Assembly: GCF_007833795.1 (NCBI RefSeq)
Contig: NZ_CP032702.1
Span: forward strand, 1,302,001-1,366,000
Direction: 5' to 3'
DNA length: 64,000 bases
Origin: Candidatus Pantoea soli
GTDB taxonomy: Bacteria > Pseudomonadota > Gammaproteobacteria > Enterobacterales > Enterobacteriaceae
Below are positions 9,291 to 19,644 of this stretch, piece after piece. The position numbers and the translations under genes were made by a program. The notes under the pieces were generated by a model. The model searched no databases, was not told where the DNA came from, and worked only from the letters and a program-made list of their open reading frames with translations. Each line of letters opens with the position of its first letter. The stretch's first letter is position 1.

Positions 9291-10114
9291 TGCGTCTGGT
9301 GTTACTGCTGGCGCTGACGTTGCTGCTCAGCGCCTGTCACTCTGCGCTGGAGCAGCGCAACGGCTATTGGGTGGATACGGCGCATCCGGCGCAGGGTGCG
9401 CGGCCGCGTATCAGGGTGGTGGTGCTGCACTATACGGCGGAGGATTTTCCCGCTTCGCTGGCCACGCTGACCGATCGCGAGGTCAGTGCGCACTACCTGA
9501 TTCCCCGGCAGCCGCCGCAGCAGGCGGGCGAGGCGGTTATCTGGCAGCTGGTGCCGGAAAGCCAGCTGGCCTGGCATGCCGGGCCCAGTTTCTGGCGCGG
9601 CGCGACGCGCCTGAATGATACCTCGGTGGGCATTGAGATTGTCAATCAGGGCTATCGTCGTACGCTGACCGGCCTGCAGTGGCAGCCGTTCACTGCGGCG
9701 CAGCAGCAGGTACTGACGATGCTGCTGCGCGATATTATCCGCCGCTATGGCATTGCGCCGGAGAACATTGTTGGCCACAGCGACATTGCGCCGCAGCGTA
9801 AACAGGACCCCGGCCCGCTTTTTCCGTGGCAGCAGCTGGCACAGCAGGGCATTGGCGCATGGCCGGACGCCGCCACGGTACAGCGTTATCTGGCAGGGCA
9901 GGCCGCGGATCAGCCAGTCAGTCCCGAACGGCTGCTGGCCACGCTGCAGCGTTACGGTTATGACGCGGCGACAGCCCGCACGCCGGAGAGCCAGCGCAAG
10001 CTGATCGCCGCGTTCCAGATGCATTTCCGTCCACAGGATTACCGCGGCCTTGCGGATGCCGAAACGCTGGCCATCGCCCGGGCACTGCTGGCCCGTTATG
10101 GCGAAGCGCAGTAA
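9290..10114 (+). CDS. amiD: N-acetylmuramoyl-L-alanine amidase AmiD (lipoprotein)
   Basis: Outer-membrane-anchored zinc amidase that cuts the lactyl-amide bond of muropeptides, including anhydro forms. The lipobox LLLSAC puts the lipidated cysteine at residue 16. The amidase_2 domain shows the zinc ligands in VVLHYTAEDF and in GHSDIAPQRKQDPGP. The C-terminal ~70 residues (ERLLATLQRYGYD and after) look like a peptidoglycan-binding domain. The length of 274 fits the family. The start overlaps the ybjQ stop by one base. It is tail-to-tail with ltaE. Confidence 0.93.
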   Translation: MRLVLLLALTLLLSACHSALEQRNGYWVDTAHPAQGARPRIRVVVLHYTAEDFPASLATLTDREVSAHYLIPRQPPQQAGEAVIWQLVPESQLAWHAGPSFWRGATRLNDTSVGIEIVNQGYRRTLTGLQWQPFTAAQQQVLTMLLRDIIRRYGIAPENIVGHSDIAPQRKQDPGPLFPWQQLAQQGIGAWPDAATVQRYLAGQAADQPVSPERLLATLQRYGYDAATARTPESQRKLIAAFQMHFRPQDYRGLADAETLAIARALLARYGEAQ

Positions 10115-10126
10115 ACCGCGCCGCGA

Positions 10127-11128
10127 TTACTGCTGCAGAAAGGCGCGCCAGTACGCTACCAGCTGTTCCAGATCCTGACGCGACACGTCAAGATGCGTGA
10201 CCAGACGCGTTTGTGGGCCGACGCTGATCTGCACCTCGCGGGCCTGCATCCAGCTCTGCAGCGCGGCCACCTGCGCGGCCGGCACCTTGACGAACACCAT
10301 ATTGGTCTGCTGGCTTACCACGTCAACGCCGAGCGCGCTCAGCTGGGTTGCCAGCCAGGCCGCGTTATCGTGATCCGCTTTCAGCCGGGCGACGTTATGC
10401 TGTAACGCATACAGCCCGGCTGCGGCCAGTATGCCCGCCTGACGCATACCGCCCCCGGTCATTTTGCGCCAGCGACGCGCCTGTTCAATGTAGGCGACCT
10501 CGCCGCACAGCAGGGAACCGACCGGCGTGCCCAATCCTTTGGAAAGGCAGATAGTCAGGCTGTCGCAGTAACGGGCGATATCCGCCAGCGTGGTCTCCAG
10601 CGCCACCACGGCATTGAAGATACGGGCGCCATCAATATGCAGCGCCAGCTGCCGTTCACGGGTAAAGTGCCACGCCTGCGCCAGATACGGCAGCGGCAGC
10701 ACGTGACCGTGATGGGTGTTTTCCAGACTCAGCAGGCGGGTGCGGGCAAAGTGGATGTCGTCGGGTTTGATCGCCGCCGCGACGTCTGCCAGCGGCAGCG
10801 AACCGTCAGCCGCCTGCAGAACAGGCTGCGGCTGAATGCTGCCCAGCACCGCCGCGCCCCCGGCTTCATATTTATAGTTATGCGCCTGCTGACCAACGAT
10901 ATATTCATCGCCGCGCTGGCAGTGGCACAACAGCGCCACCAGGTTGGCCTGAGTGCCGGTAGGGAAGAACAGCGCAGCCGCTTTACCGCTCAGTCGTGCG
11001 GCCTCGGCTTCCAGTGCATTCACGGTGGGATCATCCCGGTAGACGTCATCGCCGGTCTCTGCGGCCATCATGACTTCCAGCATCGCGGCGGATGGGCGGG
11101 TCACGGTATCACTGCGTAAATCGATCAC
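10127..11128 (-). CDS. ltaE: Low-specificity L-threonine aldolase
   Basis: PLP enzyme that splits L-threonine and L-allo-threonine into glycine and acetaldehyde. Translation most likely starts at a GTG (VIDLRSDTVTRPS), with AGGAG eight bases before it; this gives the family's 333 residues. Upstream ATGs in frame would run into the poxB terminator. The PLP lysine is in LTICLSKGLGTPVG; ALHIDGARIFNA holds the cofactor-contacting Asp. Transcribed in the same direction as poxB, but a terminator stands between them. Confidence 0.94.
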   Translation of the reverse strand: MIDLRSDTVTRPSAAMLEVMMAAETGDDVYRDDPTVNALEAEAARLSGKAAALFFPTGTQANLVALLCHCQRGDEYIVGQQAHNYKYEAGGAAVLGSIQPQPVLQAADGSLPLADVAAAIKPDDIHFARTRLLSLENTHHGHVLPLPYLAQAWHFTRERQLALHIDGARIFNAVVALETTLADIARYCDSLTICLSKGLGTPVGSLLCGEVAYIEQARRWRKMTGGGMRQAGILAAAGLYALQHNVARLKADHDNAAWLATQLSALGVDVVSQQTNMVFVKVPAAQVAALQSWMQAREVQISVGPQTRLVTHLDVSRQDLEQLVAYWRAFLQQ

Positions 11129-11143
11129 GGTGCTCTCCTGAAA

Positions 11144-11168
11144 TAAAAAAAGCGGGCTGAGCGCCCGC
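11144..11168 (-). terminator. Terminator between poxB and ltaE
   Basis: GCGGGC / GCCCGC hairpin at 11152-11168 followed on the minus strand by seven T. It lies 29 bases past the poxB stop and 23 bases before the ltaE start, so it should end or attenuate poxB transcripts. Confidence 0.8.
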
Positions 11169-11197
11169 CTGTGCATTGTCCGGCTGGTCCCTTCGTT

Positions 11198-12919
11198 TTA
11201 CCGCAGCCAGTTGGTTTTCGCCAGTTCGACGATTTCATCACCGCGTCCGTTGAGAATGGCGCGCAGCATATACAGGCTGAAGCCTTTGGCCTGCTCGGCT
11301 TTGATCTGCGGCGGCATCGACAGCTCCTCTTTGGCGGTGATCACATCCACCAGCACCGGGCCATCATGTGAGAACGCCTGCTCCAGCGCCGCGTTAAGAT
11401 CGGAGGCTTTTTCCACCCGTATACCTTTAATCCCGCAGGCGCTGGCGATGGCGGCGAAATCCGGATTGTCCAGATCGGTGCCGTCAGTAAGATAACCGCC
11501 TGCCTTCATCTCCATGGCCACAAAGCCCAGCACGCTGTTATTGAAGATCACCAGCTTCACCGGCAGCTTAAGCTGCGCCAGCGAGATGAAATCGCCCATC
11601 AGCATACTGAAACCGCCGTCGCCGCACAGCGCGACCACCTGCCGCTGTTTATCGATGGCCTGCGCGCCCAGTGCCTGCGGCATCGCATTCGCCATCGAGC
11701 CATGGTTAAACGAACCAATCAGGCGGCGTTTGCCGTTCATCTTCAGGTAGCGTGCAGCCCACACGGTTGGCGTGCCAACATCGCAGGTGAAGATGGCATC
11801 TTCCGCCGCGTAATGGCTGATCTGCTGGGCCAGATACTGCGGGTGAATGGCCTGTTTGTCGTTTGGCGTCGCCAGCTCATCCAGCCCTTTGCGCGCGTCC
11901 GCATAGTGCCGCAGGGCGCTGTCCAGATGATGGCGATCGTCATGCGGATTAAGCTGTGGCAGCAGCGCCTGCAGGGTGGCTTTGATATCGCCCACCAGTG
12001 CCATATCCACATGGCTGTGCGCCCCCAGGCTGGCCGGGTTGATATCAATCTGGATGATGTTCGCGTCGGCCGGATAGAAGGCGCGATAAGGGAACTGGGT
12101 GCCAAGCAGCAGCAGGGTGTCGGCGTTCATCATGGCGTGGTAGCCGGAGGAGAAGCCAATCAGTCCGGTCATCCCGACGTCGTACGGGTTATCGTACTCC
12201 ACGTGCTCTTTACCGCGCATCGCATGGACCACCGGCGCTTTCAGCGTTTCGGCCAGTTTTACCACTTCTGCATGTGCACCGGCGCAGCCGCTGCCGCACA
12301 TCAGCGTGATGTTGCTGGCGGCGTTCAGCGTATCGGCCAGACGGGCCAGCTCGGGGGCGGACGGCACAACCTGCGGCAGCTGCGGCGGATACCACGTACT
12401 GCGCGCCTGCTCCGGGGCCGGTTTCAGCGCCACGTCGCCTGGCAGCACAATCACCGAGACGCCGCGATTGAGAATCGCTTTGCGCATGGCAATGCCAAGC
12501 ACCTGCGGCAGCTGTTCAGGATTGGACACCAGTTCGCAGTAGTGACTGCACTCGCGGAACAGTTCCTGCGGATGCGTTTCCTGAAAATAGCCGCTGCCAA
12601 TTTCGCTAGAGGGAATATGGGCGGCAATTGCCAGCACCGGGACGTGGTTGCGGTGGCAGTCAAACAGACCGTTGATCAGATGCAGGTTGCCGGGACCGCA
12701 TGAACCGGCGCACACCGCGAGCTCACCGCTGATCTGCGCCTCAGCGCCGGCGGCAAAGGCCGCCACCTCTTCATGGCGCGTAGGCATCCATTCAATGGTG
12801 CCCATACGGTTCAGGCTGTCGCTCAGCCCGTTCAGGGAATCACCGGTGACGCCCCAGATGCGTTTCACACCCGCGCTTTCAAGCGTTTTGGCCAGCAGTG
12901 CCGCCACAGTTTGTTTCAT
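11198..12919 (-). CDS. poxB: Pyruvate dehydrogenase (quinone) / pyruvate oxidase
   Basis: Peripheral membrane flavoenzyme that oxidises pyruvate to acetate and CO2 and passes the electrons to ubiquinone. The thiamine-diphosphate site is marked by the GDG near residue 432 (LCGDGGFSM) with the trailing NN (FNNS). The N-terminal domain holds the catalytic Glu region ([16 protein letters not shown]). The last ~23 residues form the amphipathic membrane-binding tail ending NWLR. Two adjacent ATGs exist; the second, six bases after GGAG, is chosen (573 residues versus 572 in E. coli). Stationary-phase (RpoS) control is known for E. coli poxB but not read from this sequence. Confidence 0.95.
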   Translation of the reverse strand: MKQTVAALLAKTLESAGVKRIWGVTGDSLNGLSDSLNRMGTIEWMPTRHEEVAAFAAGAEAQISGELAVCAGSCGPGNLHLINGLFDCHRNHVPVLAIAAHIPSSEIGSGYFQETHPQELFRECSHYCELVSNPEQLPQVLGIAMRKAILNRGVSVIVLPGDVALKPAPEQARSTWYPPQLPQVVPSAPELARLADTLNAASNITLMCGSGCAGAHAEVVKLAETLKAPVVHAMRGKEHVEYDNPYDVGMTGLIGFSSGYHAMMNADTLLLLGTQFPYRAFYPADANIIQIDINPASLGAHSHVDMALVGDIKATLQALLPQLNPHDDRHHLDSALRHYADARKGLDELATPNDKQAIHPQYLAQQISHYAAEDAIFTCDVGTPTVWAARYLKMNGKRRLIGSFNHGSMANAMPQALGAQAIDKQRQVVALCGDGGFSMLMGDFISLAQLKLPVKLVIFNNSVLGFVAMEMKAGGYLTDGTDLDNPDFAAIASACGIKGIRVEKASDLNAALEQAFSHDGPVLVDVITAKEELSMPPQIKAEQAKGFSLYMLRAILNGRGDEIVELAKTNWLR

Positions 12920-13032
12920 CATTCGCTCCTTACTGGTGTTGCGCCATCCATGCTGATGGCGAAAACGGGTCAGTCAGAAAGCGTAGACGACAGGTGACAA
13001 ACGCAGCCGTGAAAAAATGCGCTGCGTCACAC

Positions 13033-13932
13033 TCAGGCAGAGAACAGGGCGATCAGCACCGGGGCCAGCAGATTCATAATGAAGCCATGCACTATCGCCG
13101 CCGGCACAATCTCCACCCCGCCGGCGCGCTGCAGGATCGGCAGGGTAAAGTCCATGGATGTGGCACCGCTCAGGCCCAGCCCGACGCTGCGGTAGCGCGT
13201 CATCAATACCGGAATCAGCAGCACGGCGGCCAGCTCGCGCAGCAGATCGTTAAAGAATGCGGCGCTGCCCATCACCGGCCCATACGCTTCCGTCATCAGA
13301 ATGCCCGACAGCGAATACCAGCCAAATCCGCTGGCCAGCGCCAGACCGGTGTTCACTGACACCCCCAGCAGCCAGGCGGCGAGCACGCCCCCGGCCAGCG
13401 AGCCAGCCAGTGAAACCAGCGCCACCATCATGCCACGTCGGTTGAGCGTGATCTGGCGCAGCGTCATACCGCTGCCGCGCAGCTGTACCCCGACCAGAAA
13501 CAGCAGCACAATCAGGGCGATTTCGCTGAGCGTGGCGGCATGGCGTAGCGGTGACCACTGACTGAGGCCGATCAGAAAACCGGCCAGCACGGCCACGCAC
13601 AGTTTCAGCGACTCCAGCACCATGTGCCAGCGTGAAGGCAGTGCCTGCTGGCGCTGCTGACGGCGCCACGGCCAGCGTGTCTCCAGCAGCCACAGCGCCA
13701 GCAGCGAGCAGCTGAGAATCGCGCCGGCGGCAATAAAAGCGGTTTTGAATACGATGATCAGGTTACTGCCGAGGTTGTCGAGAAACGCCAGGCTGGTGCC
13801 CATAAAAAACAGAATGGCGTAAATCAGCAGGCTCAGCAGCCGGTTAACCTGCTGCAGCAGGGCCGGCTGATGCCACGGCAGCAGATAACCCATAAACAGC
13901 GGCACAAGAATAATAAGCAGACCGGTATACAT
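13033..13932 (-). CDS. lysO: L-lysine exporter LysO (YbjE)
   Basis: Inner-membrane lysine exporter, 299 residues, with about eight hydrophobic segments. Recognisable family stretches are ILFFMGTSLAFLDNLGSNL, VGVQLRGSGMTL, GFGWYSLSGILMTE and the C-terminal GATSMDFTLPILQR. The start is placed at MYTGLLIILVPL to match the family N-terminus; a GTG 11 codons upstream is a possible alternative, since the nearest AGGA is ~12 bases from the chosen ATG. In E. coli hcp-hcr lies between this gene and poxB; here the two are neighbours. I see no clear ARG box upstream. Confidence 0.92.
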   Translation of the reverse strand: MYTGLLIILVPLFMGYLLPWHQPALLQQVNRLLSLLIYAILFFMGTSLAFLDNLGSNLIIVFKTAFIAAGAILSCSLLALWLLETRWPWRRQQRQQALPSRWHMVLESLKLCVAVLAGFLIGLSQWSPLRHAATLSEIALIVLLFLVGVQLRGSGMTLRQITLNRRGMMVALVSLAGSLAGGVLAAWLLGVSVNTGLALASGFGWYSLSGILMTEAYGPVMGSAAFFNDLLRELAAVLLIPVLMTRYRSVGLGLSGATSMDFTLPILQRAGGVEIVPAAIVHGFIMNLLAPVLIALFSA

Positions 13933-14069
13933 AGCGCGATGGGATCCTTTTTTGCGAGGCGTCACGCTAATGGAAAATATCTGACGTGTAAACCTTTACC
14001 CGGCTGACCGGCTTGACCAACGCAGCGCAGCGAACCATGCTCAGGCAAGGCTCTGAAGGGATGGCGCAA

Positions 14070-15710
14070 ATGCTTCTGGAACAGATCGATATACACGGCT
14101 TTCGCGGCATCAGCCGCTTATCGTTGCCGCTGACGGCCACCAGTCTGCTGATTGGTGAAAACGCGTGGGGCAAGTCCAGCCTGCTGGATGCGCTGACGCT
14201 GCTGCTGGCACCTGCAGCAGAGCCCTATCAGTTCACCGCCGATGATTTTCATTTTCCGCCGGGCGATCCTGCAGGGCGGCTGCATCAGCTGCAGCTGGTC
14301 CTGCGTTTTCGCGCCGGCGACAGCGACCAGCATGCGCTGTTTCAGCCGTTCTGGCAGCGTGATGCCTGCGGCCGTTATATCTGCTTCAGCACGCGGGCAG
14401 TGCGGCACGCTGACGGCGTGAAAACCAGCTGGCGTTTTCTGGATGCGCAGGGCGATGCGTTACCACAGGCTGGCACGGCGGAGGCGCTGACGCACCTGCG
14501 TGCCTGCTCGCCGGTGCTGCGGCTGCGCGATGCGCGCTTCGGTCGCCGCAGGCGGCACAGTGAGCAGGACGGTGCACGTCACACCACCACACTGAATGCG
14601 CTGGCGCGGGAAGCAGAGAGCTTAACGCGCGAACTGGTAAACCAGCCGCAAAACCTGAGCGATGCGCTATTGCACCAGGGATTGCAGACCATGCAGCAGT
14701 TACTGGCACACTATTTTCAGCTGCAGCAGCCGGATAACAGCGCGGCACGCGTGCCGCCAGAGTGGCGCGATGGGCGGCAGGGCTGGCGCGCGCTCGACCA
14801 GCTGAATCAGCTGATCGCCGGCAGTGAAACCCGCAGCCGGCAGGTGGTGCTGCTGCGCATGCTGTCACTGCTGATTCAGGCGCACGGCAATGCCCCGTTG
14901 CCAGCGGGTGCGCAGCCGCTGTTGCTGGTAGAAGATCCGGAAACGCGGCTGCATCCGATTATGCTCTCGGTCGCGTGGAATCTGCTGGAGCTGATGCCGG
15001 TGCAGAAGGTGGTGACCACCAATTCGGGCGAACTGCTGACGCAGGTGCCGCTGGAAAACCTGTGCCGGCTGGTGCGTGAACCGCAGCGTGTCGCCGCCTG
15101 GCGCATCGGGCCGGAAGGTCTGAACGCTGAAGAGCGTCGCCGCATCGGCTTTCACATCCGCGTTAACCGACCGTCAGCGCTGTTTGCCCGCTGCTGGCTG
15201 CTGGTGGAGGGGGAAACCGAGGTGTGGATCATCAACGAACTGGCGCGCCAGTGCGGTTATCATTTTGCCGCTGAGGGGGTAAAAGTGATCGAGTTTGCCC
15301 AGTCAGGGCTGAAACCGCTGCTGAAATTTGCCCGGCGCATGGGGATTGTCTGGCATGTGCTGACCGATGGCGATGACGCCGGGAAAAAATATGCGGCTAC
15401 CACGCGCAGCCAGCTGCAGCCGCACGAGCAGGAAGCGGATCATCTGACCCAGTTTCCGGCTCCGGATATTGAGCACTTCTTTTACGCGCAGGGTTTCCGG
15501 GACGTTTATCACCAGATGGCGCACCTGCCGTTAAACGCGCCCCTGAATGCGCGGCGTATTATTACCAAAGCCATTCATCACAGCGCCAAGCCGGAGCTGG
15601 CGATTGCGGTGGCAATGGCCGCCGCCGCGCGCGGGCCGCAGGCGATACCGCCGTTGCTGCAACAGTTATTTGCCCGAGTGACGGGGCTGGCGCGCGGGCG
15701 GGAAGGGTGA
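14070..15710 (+). CDS. ybjD: OLD-family ATP-dependent endonuclease-like protein YbjD
   Basis: Probable ABC-type ATPase fused to a TOPRIM nuclease domain (overcoming lysogenization defect family). The N-terminus IDIHGFRGISRLSLPL and Walker A GENAWGKSS match RecF/SMC-like OLD ATPases. LLVEDPETRLHP is the Walker B and His-switch region. The C-terminal TOPRIM motifs are LLVEGETEVWIINEL and VLTDGDDAGKKYA. The start is set at MLLEQIDI (546 residues) by alignment with the family N-terminus; MAQ three codons earlier, or ATGs up to 14013, are possible. Cellular role unknown. Related OLD proteins act in phage defence, but this single gene sits in conserved core DNA. Confidence 0.88.
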   Translation: MLLEQIDIHGFRGISRLSLPLTATSLLIGENAWGKSSLLDALTLLLAPAAEPYQFTADDFHFPPGDPAGRLHQLQLVLRFRAGDSDQHALFQPFWQRDACGRYICFSTRAVRHADGVKTSWRFLDAQGDALPQAGTAEALTHLRACSPVLRLRDARFGRRRRHSEQDGARHTTTLNALAREAESLTRELVNQPQNLSDALLHQGLQTMQQLLAHYFQLQQPDNSAARVPPEWRDGRQGWRALDQLNQLIAGSETRSRQVVLLRMLSLLIQAHGNAPLPAGAQPLLLVEDPETRLHPIMLSVAWNLLELMPVQKVVTTNSGELLTQVPLENLCRLVREPQRVAAWRIGPEGLNAEERRRIGFHIRVNRPSALFARCWLLVEGETEVWIINELARQCGYHFAAEGVKVIEFAQSGLKPLLKFARRMGIVWHVLTDGDDAGKKYAATTRSQLQPHEQEADHLTQFPAPDIEHFFYAQGFRDVYHQMAHLPLNAPLNARRIITKAIHHSAKPELAIAVAMAAAARGPQAIPPLLQQLFARVTGLARGREG

Positions 15711-15723
15711 AGGCGTGCAAAAG

Positions 15724-15755
15724 AAAAATGCCAGCGTCTGCGGCTGGCATTTTTA
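15724..15755. terminator. Bidirectional terminator between ybjD and cspD
   Basis: AAAAATGCCAGC (15724-15735) pairs with GCTGGCATTTTT (15743-15754). It has T runs on both strands and can serve the convergent ybjD and cspD genes. Confidence 0.88.
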
Positions 15756-15792
15756 ATCGGGAGTGGTCAGAATGAGAGCAGATGCGCGCGCG

Positions 15793-16014
15793 TCAGGAGA
15801 GCGGCGATGCTTCACAGGGCACAATCAGGCTGGCGTGATTGCCTTTCGGCCCTTCATGGACATCGAACTGGACTTGCTGGCCCGCTTTCAGCGTTCTGTA
15901 TCCCTCCATCTGGATCGTGGAGTAGTGTGCGAAGATATCGTCGCCGCCGCCAATCGGACAGATAAAACCGAAGCCTTTGGCGTTGTTGAACCATTTAACA
16001 GTACCCGTCTCCAT
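15793..16014 (-). CDS. cspD: Cold-shock-like protein CspD
   Basis: Small nucleic-acid-binding protein of the cold-shock domain family; E. coli CspD blocks DNA replication in stationary phase and is not cold-induced. RNP-1 is KGFGFICP and RNP-2 is DIFAHYS. The start METGTVKWF is chosen because it is the invariant family N-terminus (73 residues; 74 in E. coli). It is divergent from clpS, the same neighbourhood as in E. coli. E. coli has macAB between ybjD and cspD; these are absent here. Confidence 0.95.
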   Translation of the reverse strand: METGTVKWFNNAKGFGFICPIGGGDDIFAHYSTIQMEGYRTLKAGQQVQFDVHEGPKGNHASLIVPCEASPLS

Positions 16015-16336
16015 GCTTTTACTTCCCTCGCAAGACATTTTGATAAGTAGGTGAGGTCATTGAAGCTGTGAGCGAGTTTGTTTAAAACTCAATCAGCTTG
16101 TGTAAGTAGAATGTAGAGAAACGGACCTTATCGTCAAGCAATCGGCCCTGGCGCACGGGGAGAAATTCATCAAAATTTGAGGCAGTTAACGCTATTGCAA
16201 ATTTTGTGATACAGGTCGCGCATGCGCTTTCAGGACCGCTCAGGAGTAAGGGGAAACGGGCTTGACAGGCGTGTTAAACTTGAGGTGAGAGCACAGTAAT
16301 GTGCGCTACCGTAACGCAGAATTTCGACGGAACATT
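16015..16336. other. Divergent cspD-clpS regulatory spacer
   Basis: No gene is seen in these 322 bases. The spacer carries an AT-rich 8-bp inverted repeat (AAAATTTG 16172-16179, CAAATTTT 16198-16205, 18-base gap). It also has a consensus -35 hexamer TTGACA at 16262-16267 pointing to clpS, although no good -10 lies 16-18 bases beyond it. Confidence 0.6.
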
Positions 16337-16657
16337 ATGGCAAACACAAACGACTGGCTTAACTTTGAACATCTGGCCGAAGACAAAGTACGTGAAGGGT
16401 TAAAGCCGCCTTCTATGTATAAAGTTATCCTGAATAACGACGATTATACACCTATGGAATTTGTTATTGACGTTCTGCAAAAGTTCTTTTCTTATGATGT
16501 TGAACGTGCAACGCAGCTGATGCTGAAAGTTCACTACCATGGAAAGGCAATCTGTGGTGTATTCACTGCAGAAGTGGCGGAGACGAAAGTCGCCCAGGTG
16601 AACAATTATGCTCGCGATAATCAACATCCGTTGTTATGTACGCTGGAAAAAGCCTGA
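16337..16657 (+). CDS. clpS: ATP-dependent Clp protease adaptor ClpS
   Basis: Adaptor that binds N-degron substrates and hands them to ClpAP. The 106-residue protein has a flexible N-terminal tail ([17 protein letters not shown]) and the ClpS core ([37 protein letters not shown]). The N-degron pocket residues in NNDDYTPM are present. The start is set at MANTNDW by alignment; twelve open codons upstream do not fit the family. clpA follows 55 bases later in the same direction. Confidence 0.97.
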   Translation: MANTNDWLNFEHLAEDKVREGLKPPSMYKVILNNDDYTPMEFVIDVLQKFFSYDVERATQLMLKVHYHGKAICGVFTAEVAETKVAQVNNYARDNQHPLLCTLEKA

Positions 16658-16712
16658 AGCTGTCTCCATATAGGATTCAGATCGTCAGAGCGATAATTGG
16701 GGGAGGTGCCAA

Positions 16713-18992
16713 ATGCTCAATCAAGAACTGGAACTCAGTTTAAACATGGCTTTCGCCAGAGCGCGCGAGCACCGTCACGAGTTTATGACCGTCGAGCATC
16801 TGTTGCTGGCCCTGCTCAGCAACCCGTCGGCCAGAGAGGCACTGGAAGCCTGTACGGTGGATATCGCGGCTCTTCGTCAGGAACTCGAAGCCTTCATAGA
16901 ACAAACCACGCCGGTGCTGCCTGCCAGCGAAGAGGAGCGGGACACGCAACCGACGCTCAGCTTCCAGCGCGTGCTGCAGCGGGCCGTATTCCATGTCCAG
17001 TCATCCGGTCGCAGCGAAGTTTCGGGTGCGAACGTGCTGGTCGCCATCTTCAGCGAGCAGGAGTCGCAGGCGGCTTATCTGCTGCGCAAACACGAAGTGA
17101 GCCGCCTTGATGTGGTGAACTTCATCTCCCATGGTACGCGTAAAGATGAACCGGGCCAGCCGCAGAACAGCGCGGAAAATCCGGTCAACGAAGAGCAAGC
17201 AGGCGGGGAGGAACGTATGGAAAACTTCACCACCAATCTTAATCAGCTTGCTCGTGTCGGCGGTATTGACCCGCTGATCGGCCGCGATAAAGAGCTGGAA
17301 CGGGCGATTCAGGTACTGTGCCGTCGGCGTAAAAACAACCCGCTGCTGGTGGGGGAATCCGGCGTTGGTAAAACCGCCATTGCGGAAGGCCTTGCCTGGC
17401 GCATCGTGCAGGGCGACGTACCGGAAGTGATGAAAGAGTGCACCATTTATTCACTCGATATCGGCTCTCTGCTGGCGGGCACCAAGTACCGCGGTGATTT
17501 TGAAAAACGTTTCAAAGCGCTGCTGAAACAGCTGGAACAGGACAACAACAGCATCCTGTTTATCGACGAAATTCACACCATCATTGGCGCGGGTGCCGCA
17601 TCAGGTGGTCAGGTGGATGCGGCGAACCTGATTAAGCCGCTGCTCTCCAGCGGTAAAATTCGCGTGATGGGTTCCACCACCTATCAGGAATTCAGCAATA
17701 TCTTTGAGAAAGACCGGGCGCTGGCACGGCGTTTCCAGAAGATCGACATCACCGAGCCTTCTGTGGAAGAGACGGTGCAGATTCTCAACGGTCTGAAACC
17801 GAAGTATGAAGCGCATCACGATGTGCGCTATACCGCGAAAGCGGTGCGTGCAGCGGTTGAGCTGGCGGTGAAGTACATCAACGATCGTCATCTGCCGGAT
17901 AAAGCGATTGACGTGATTGATGAAGCCGGTGCGCGTGCGCGCCTGGTGCCGGTCAGCAAGCGTAAAAAGACCGTCAACGTGTCAGATATTGAATCGGTTG
18001 TCGCGCGCATTGCCCGTATTCCGGAGCAGAGCGTTTCAGCGACCGATCGCGATACGCTGAAAAACCTTGGCGACCGTCTGAAAATGCTGGTGTTTGGTCA
18101 GGACAACGCTATCGAGGCGCTGACGGAGGCGATCAAAATGAGCCGCGCCGGTCTGGGCCAGGATCGCAAGCCGGTGGGTTCCTTCCTGTTTGCCGGGCCA
18201 ACCGGTGTCGGGAAAACCGAAGTCACCGTGCAGCTGGCAAAAGCGCTGGGTATCGAGCTGCTGCGCTTTGATATGTCCGAGTACATGGAACGCCATACCG
18301 TCAGCCGTCTGATCGGTGCGCCTCCGGGTTATGTCGGTTTTGACCAGGGCGGTCTGCTGACGGATGCGGTGATCAAACATCCACATGCCGTCGTGCTGCT
18401 GGATGAAATTGAGAAAGCGCATCCGGATGTGTTTAACCTGCTGCTGCAGGTGATGGACAACGGTATGCTGACCGACAACAACGGGCGCAAAGCGGATTTC
18501 CGTAATGTTGTGCTGGTGATGACGACCAACGCCGGGGTACGTGAAACTGAGCGTAAGTCGATTGGCCTGATTCAGCAGGACAACAGCACTGACGCGATGG
18601 AAGAGATCAAAAAGATCTTTACGCCGGAGTTCCGTAACCGTCTCGACAATATTATCTGGTTCCGTCATCTCGATACCGAGGTGATTCATCAGGTGGTGGA
18701 TAAATTCATTGTTGAGCTGCAGGCGCAGCTGGATGCGAAAGGGGTTTCGCTGGAAGTCAGCGACGATGCCCGCGACTGGCTGGCGGAGAAAGGGTACGAC
18801 AAAGCGATGGGTGCCCGTCCGATGGCGCGTACCGTGCAGGAGAACCTGAAAAAACCGCTGGCGAATGAGCTGCTGTTTGGCTCGCTGGTGGATGGTGGCT
18901 CCGTCTCGGTTGCTCTCGACAAAGAGAAAAATCAGCTTACCTATCACTTCCTGAGCGCGGAGAAGCGTAAAACGGAAGGCACCGTGCACTAA
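16713..18992 (+). CDS. clpA: ATP-dependent Clp protease ATP-binding subunit ClpA
   Basis: Hexameric AAA+ unfoldase that feeds proteins, including ClpS-bound N-degron substrates, into ClpP. It has the Clp_N repeat domain (residues 1-145), AAA module 1 with Walker A GESGVGKT at 214-221, and AAA module 2 with GPTGVGKT at 495-502. The acidic linker near residues 150-165 lies between the N-domain and the first AAA module. The ribosome site GGGGGAGG is seven bases before ATG. The length of 759 is one more than E. coli. It is followed by a strong terminator. Confidence 0.97.
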   Translation: MLNQELELSLNMAFARAREHRHEFMTVEHLLLALLSNPSAREALEACTVDIAALRQELEAFIEQTTPVLPASEEERDTQPTLSFQRVLQRAVFHVQSSGRSEVSGANVLVAIFSEQESQAAYLLRKHEVSRLDVVNFISHGTRKDEPGQPQNSAENPVNEEQAGGEERMENFTTNLNQLARVGGIDPLIGRDKELERAIQVLCRRRKNNPLLVGESGVGKTAIAEGLAWRIVQGDVPEVMKECTIYSLDIGSLLAGTKYRGDFEKRFKALLKQLEQDNNSILFIDEIHTIIGAGAASGGQVDAANLIKPLLSSGKIRVMGSTTYQEFSNIFEKDRALARRFQKIDITEPSVEETVQILNGLKPKYEAHHDVRYTAKAVRAAVELAVKYINDRHLPDKAIDVIDEAGARARLVPVSKRKKTVNVSDIESVVARIARIPEQSVSATDRDTLKNLGDRLKMLVFGQDNAIEALTEAIKMSRAGLGQDRKPVGSFLFAGPTGVGKTEVTVQLAKALGIELLRFDMSEYMERHTVSRLIGAPPGYVGFDQGGLLTDAVIKHPHAVVLLDEIEKAHPDVFNLLLQVMDNGMLTDNNGRKADFRNVVLVMTTNAGVRETERKSIGLIQQDNSTDAMEEIKKIFTPEFRNRLDNIIWFRHLDTEVIHQVVDKFIVELQAQLDAKGVSLEVSDDARDWLAEKGYDKAMGARPMARTVQENLKKPLANELLFGSLVDGGSVSVALDKEKNQLTYHFLSAEKRKTEGTVH

Positions 18993-19004
18993 GGTGCAGC
19001 AAAT

Positions 19005-19037
19005 AAAAAGGCCGGATGCGAATCCGGCCTTTTTTTT
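19005..19037 (+). terminator. Terminator of clpA
   Basis: AAGGCCGGAT/ATCCGGCCTT hairpin with a GCGA loop and eight T. The A run on the other side lets it also act on the convergent infA transcript. Confidence 0.92.
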
Positions 19038-19080
19038 CGCACTCGGTAAACCTCAGCAAGCGCGCAACGGGTACAACAAC

Positions 19081-19644
<564 letters not shown>

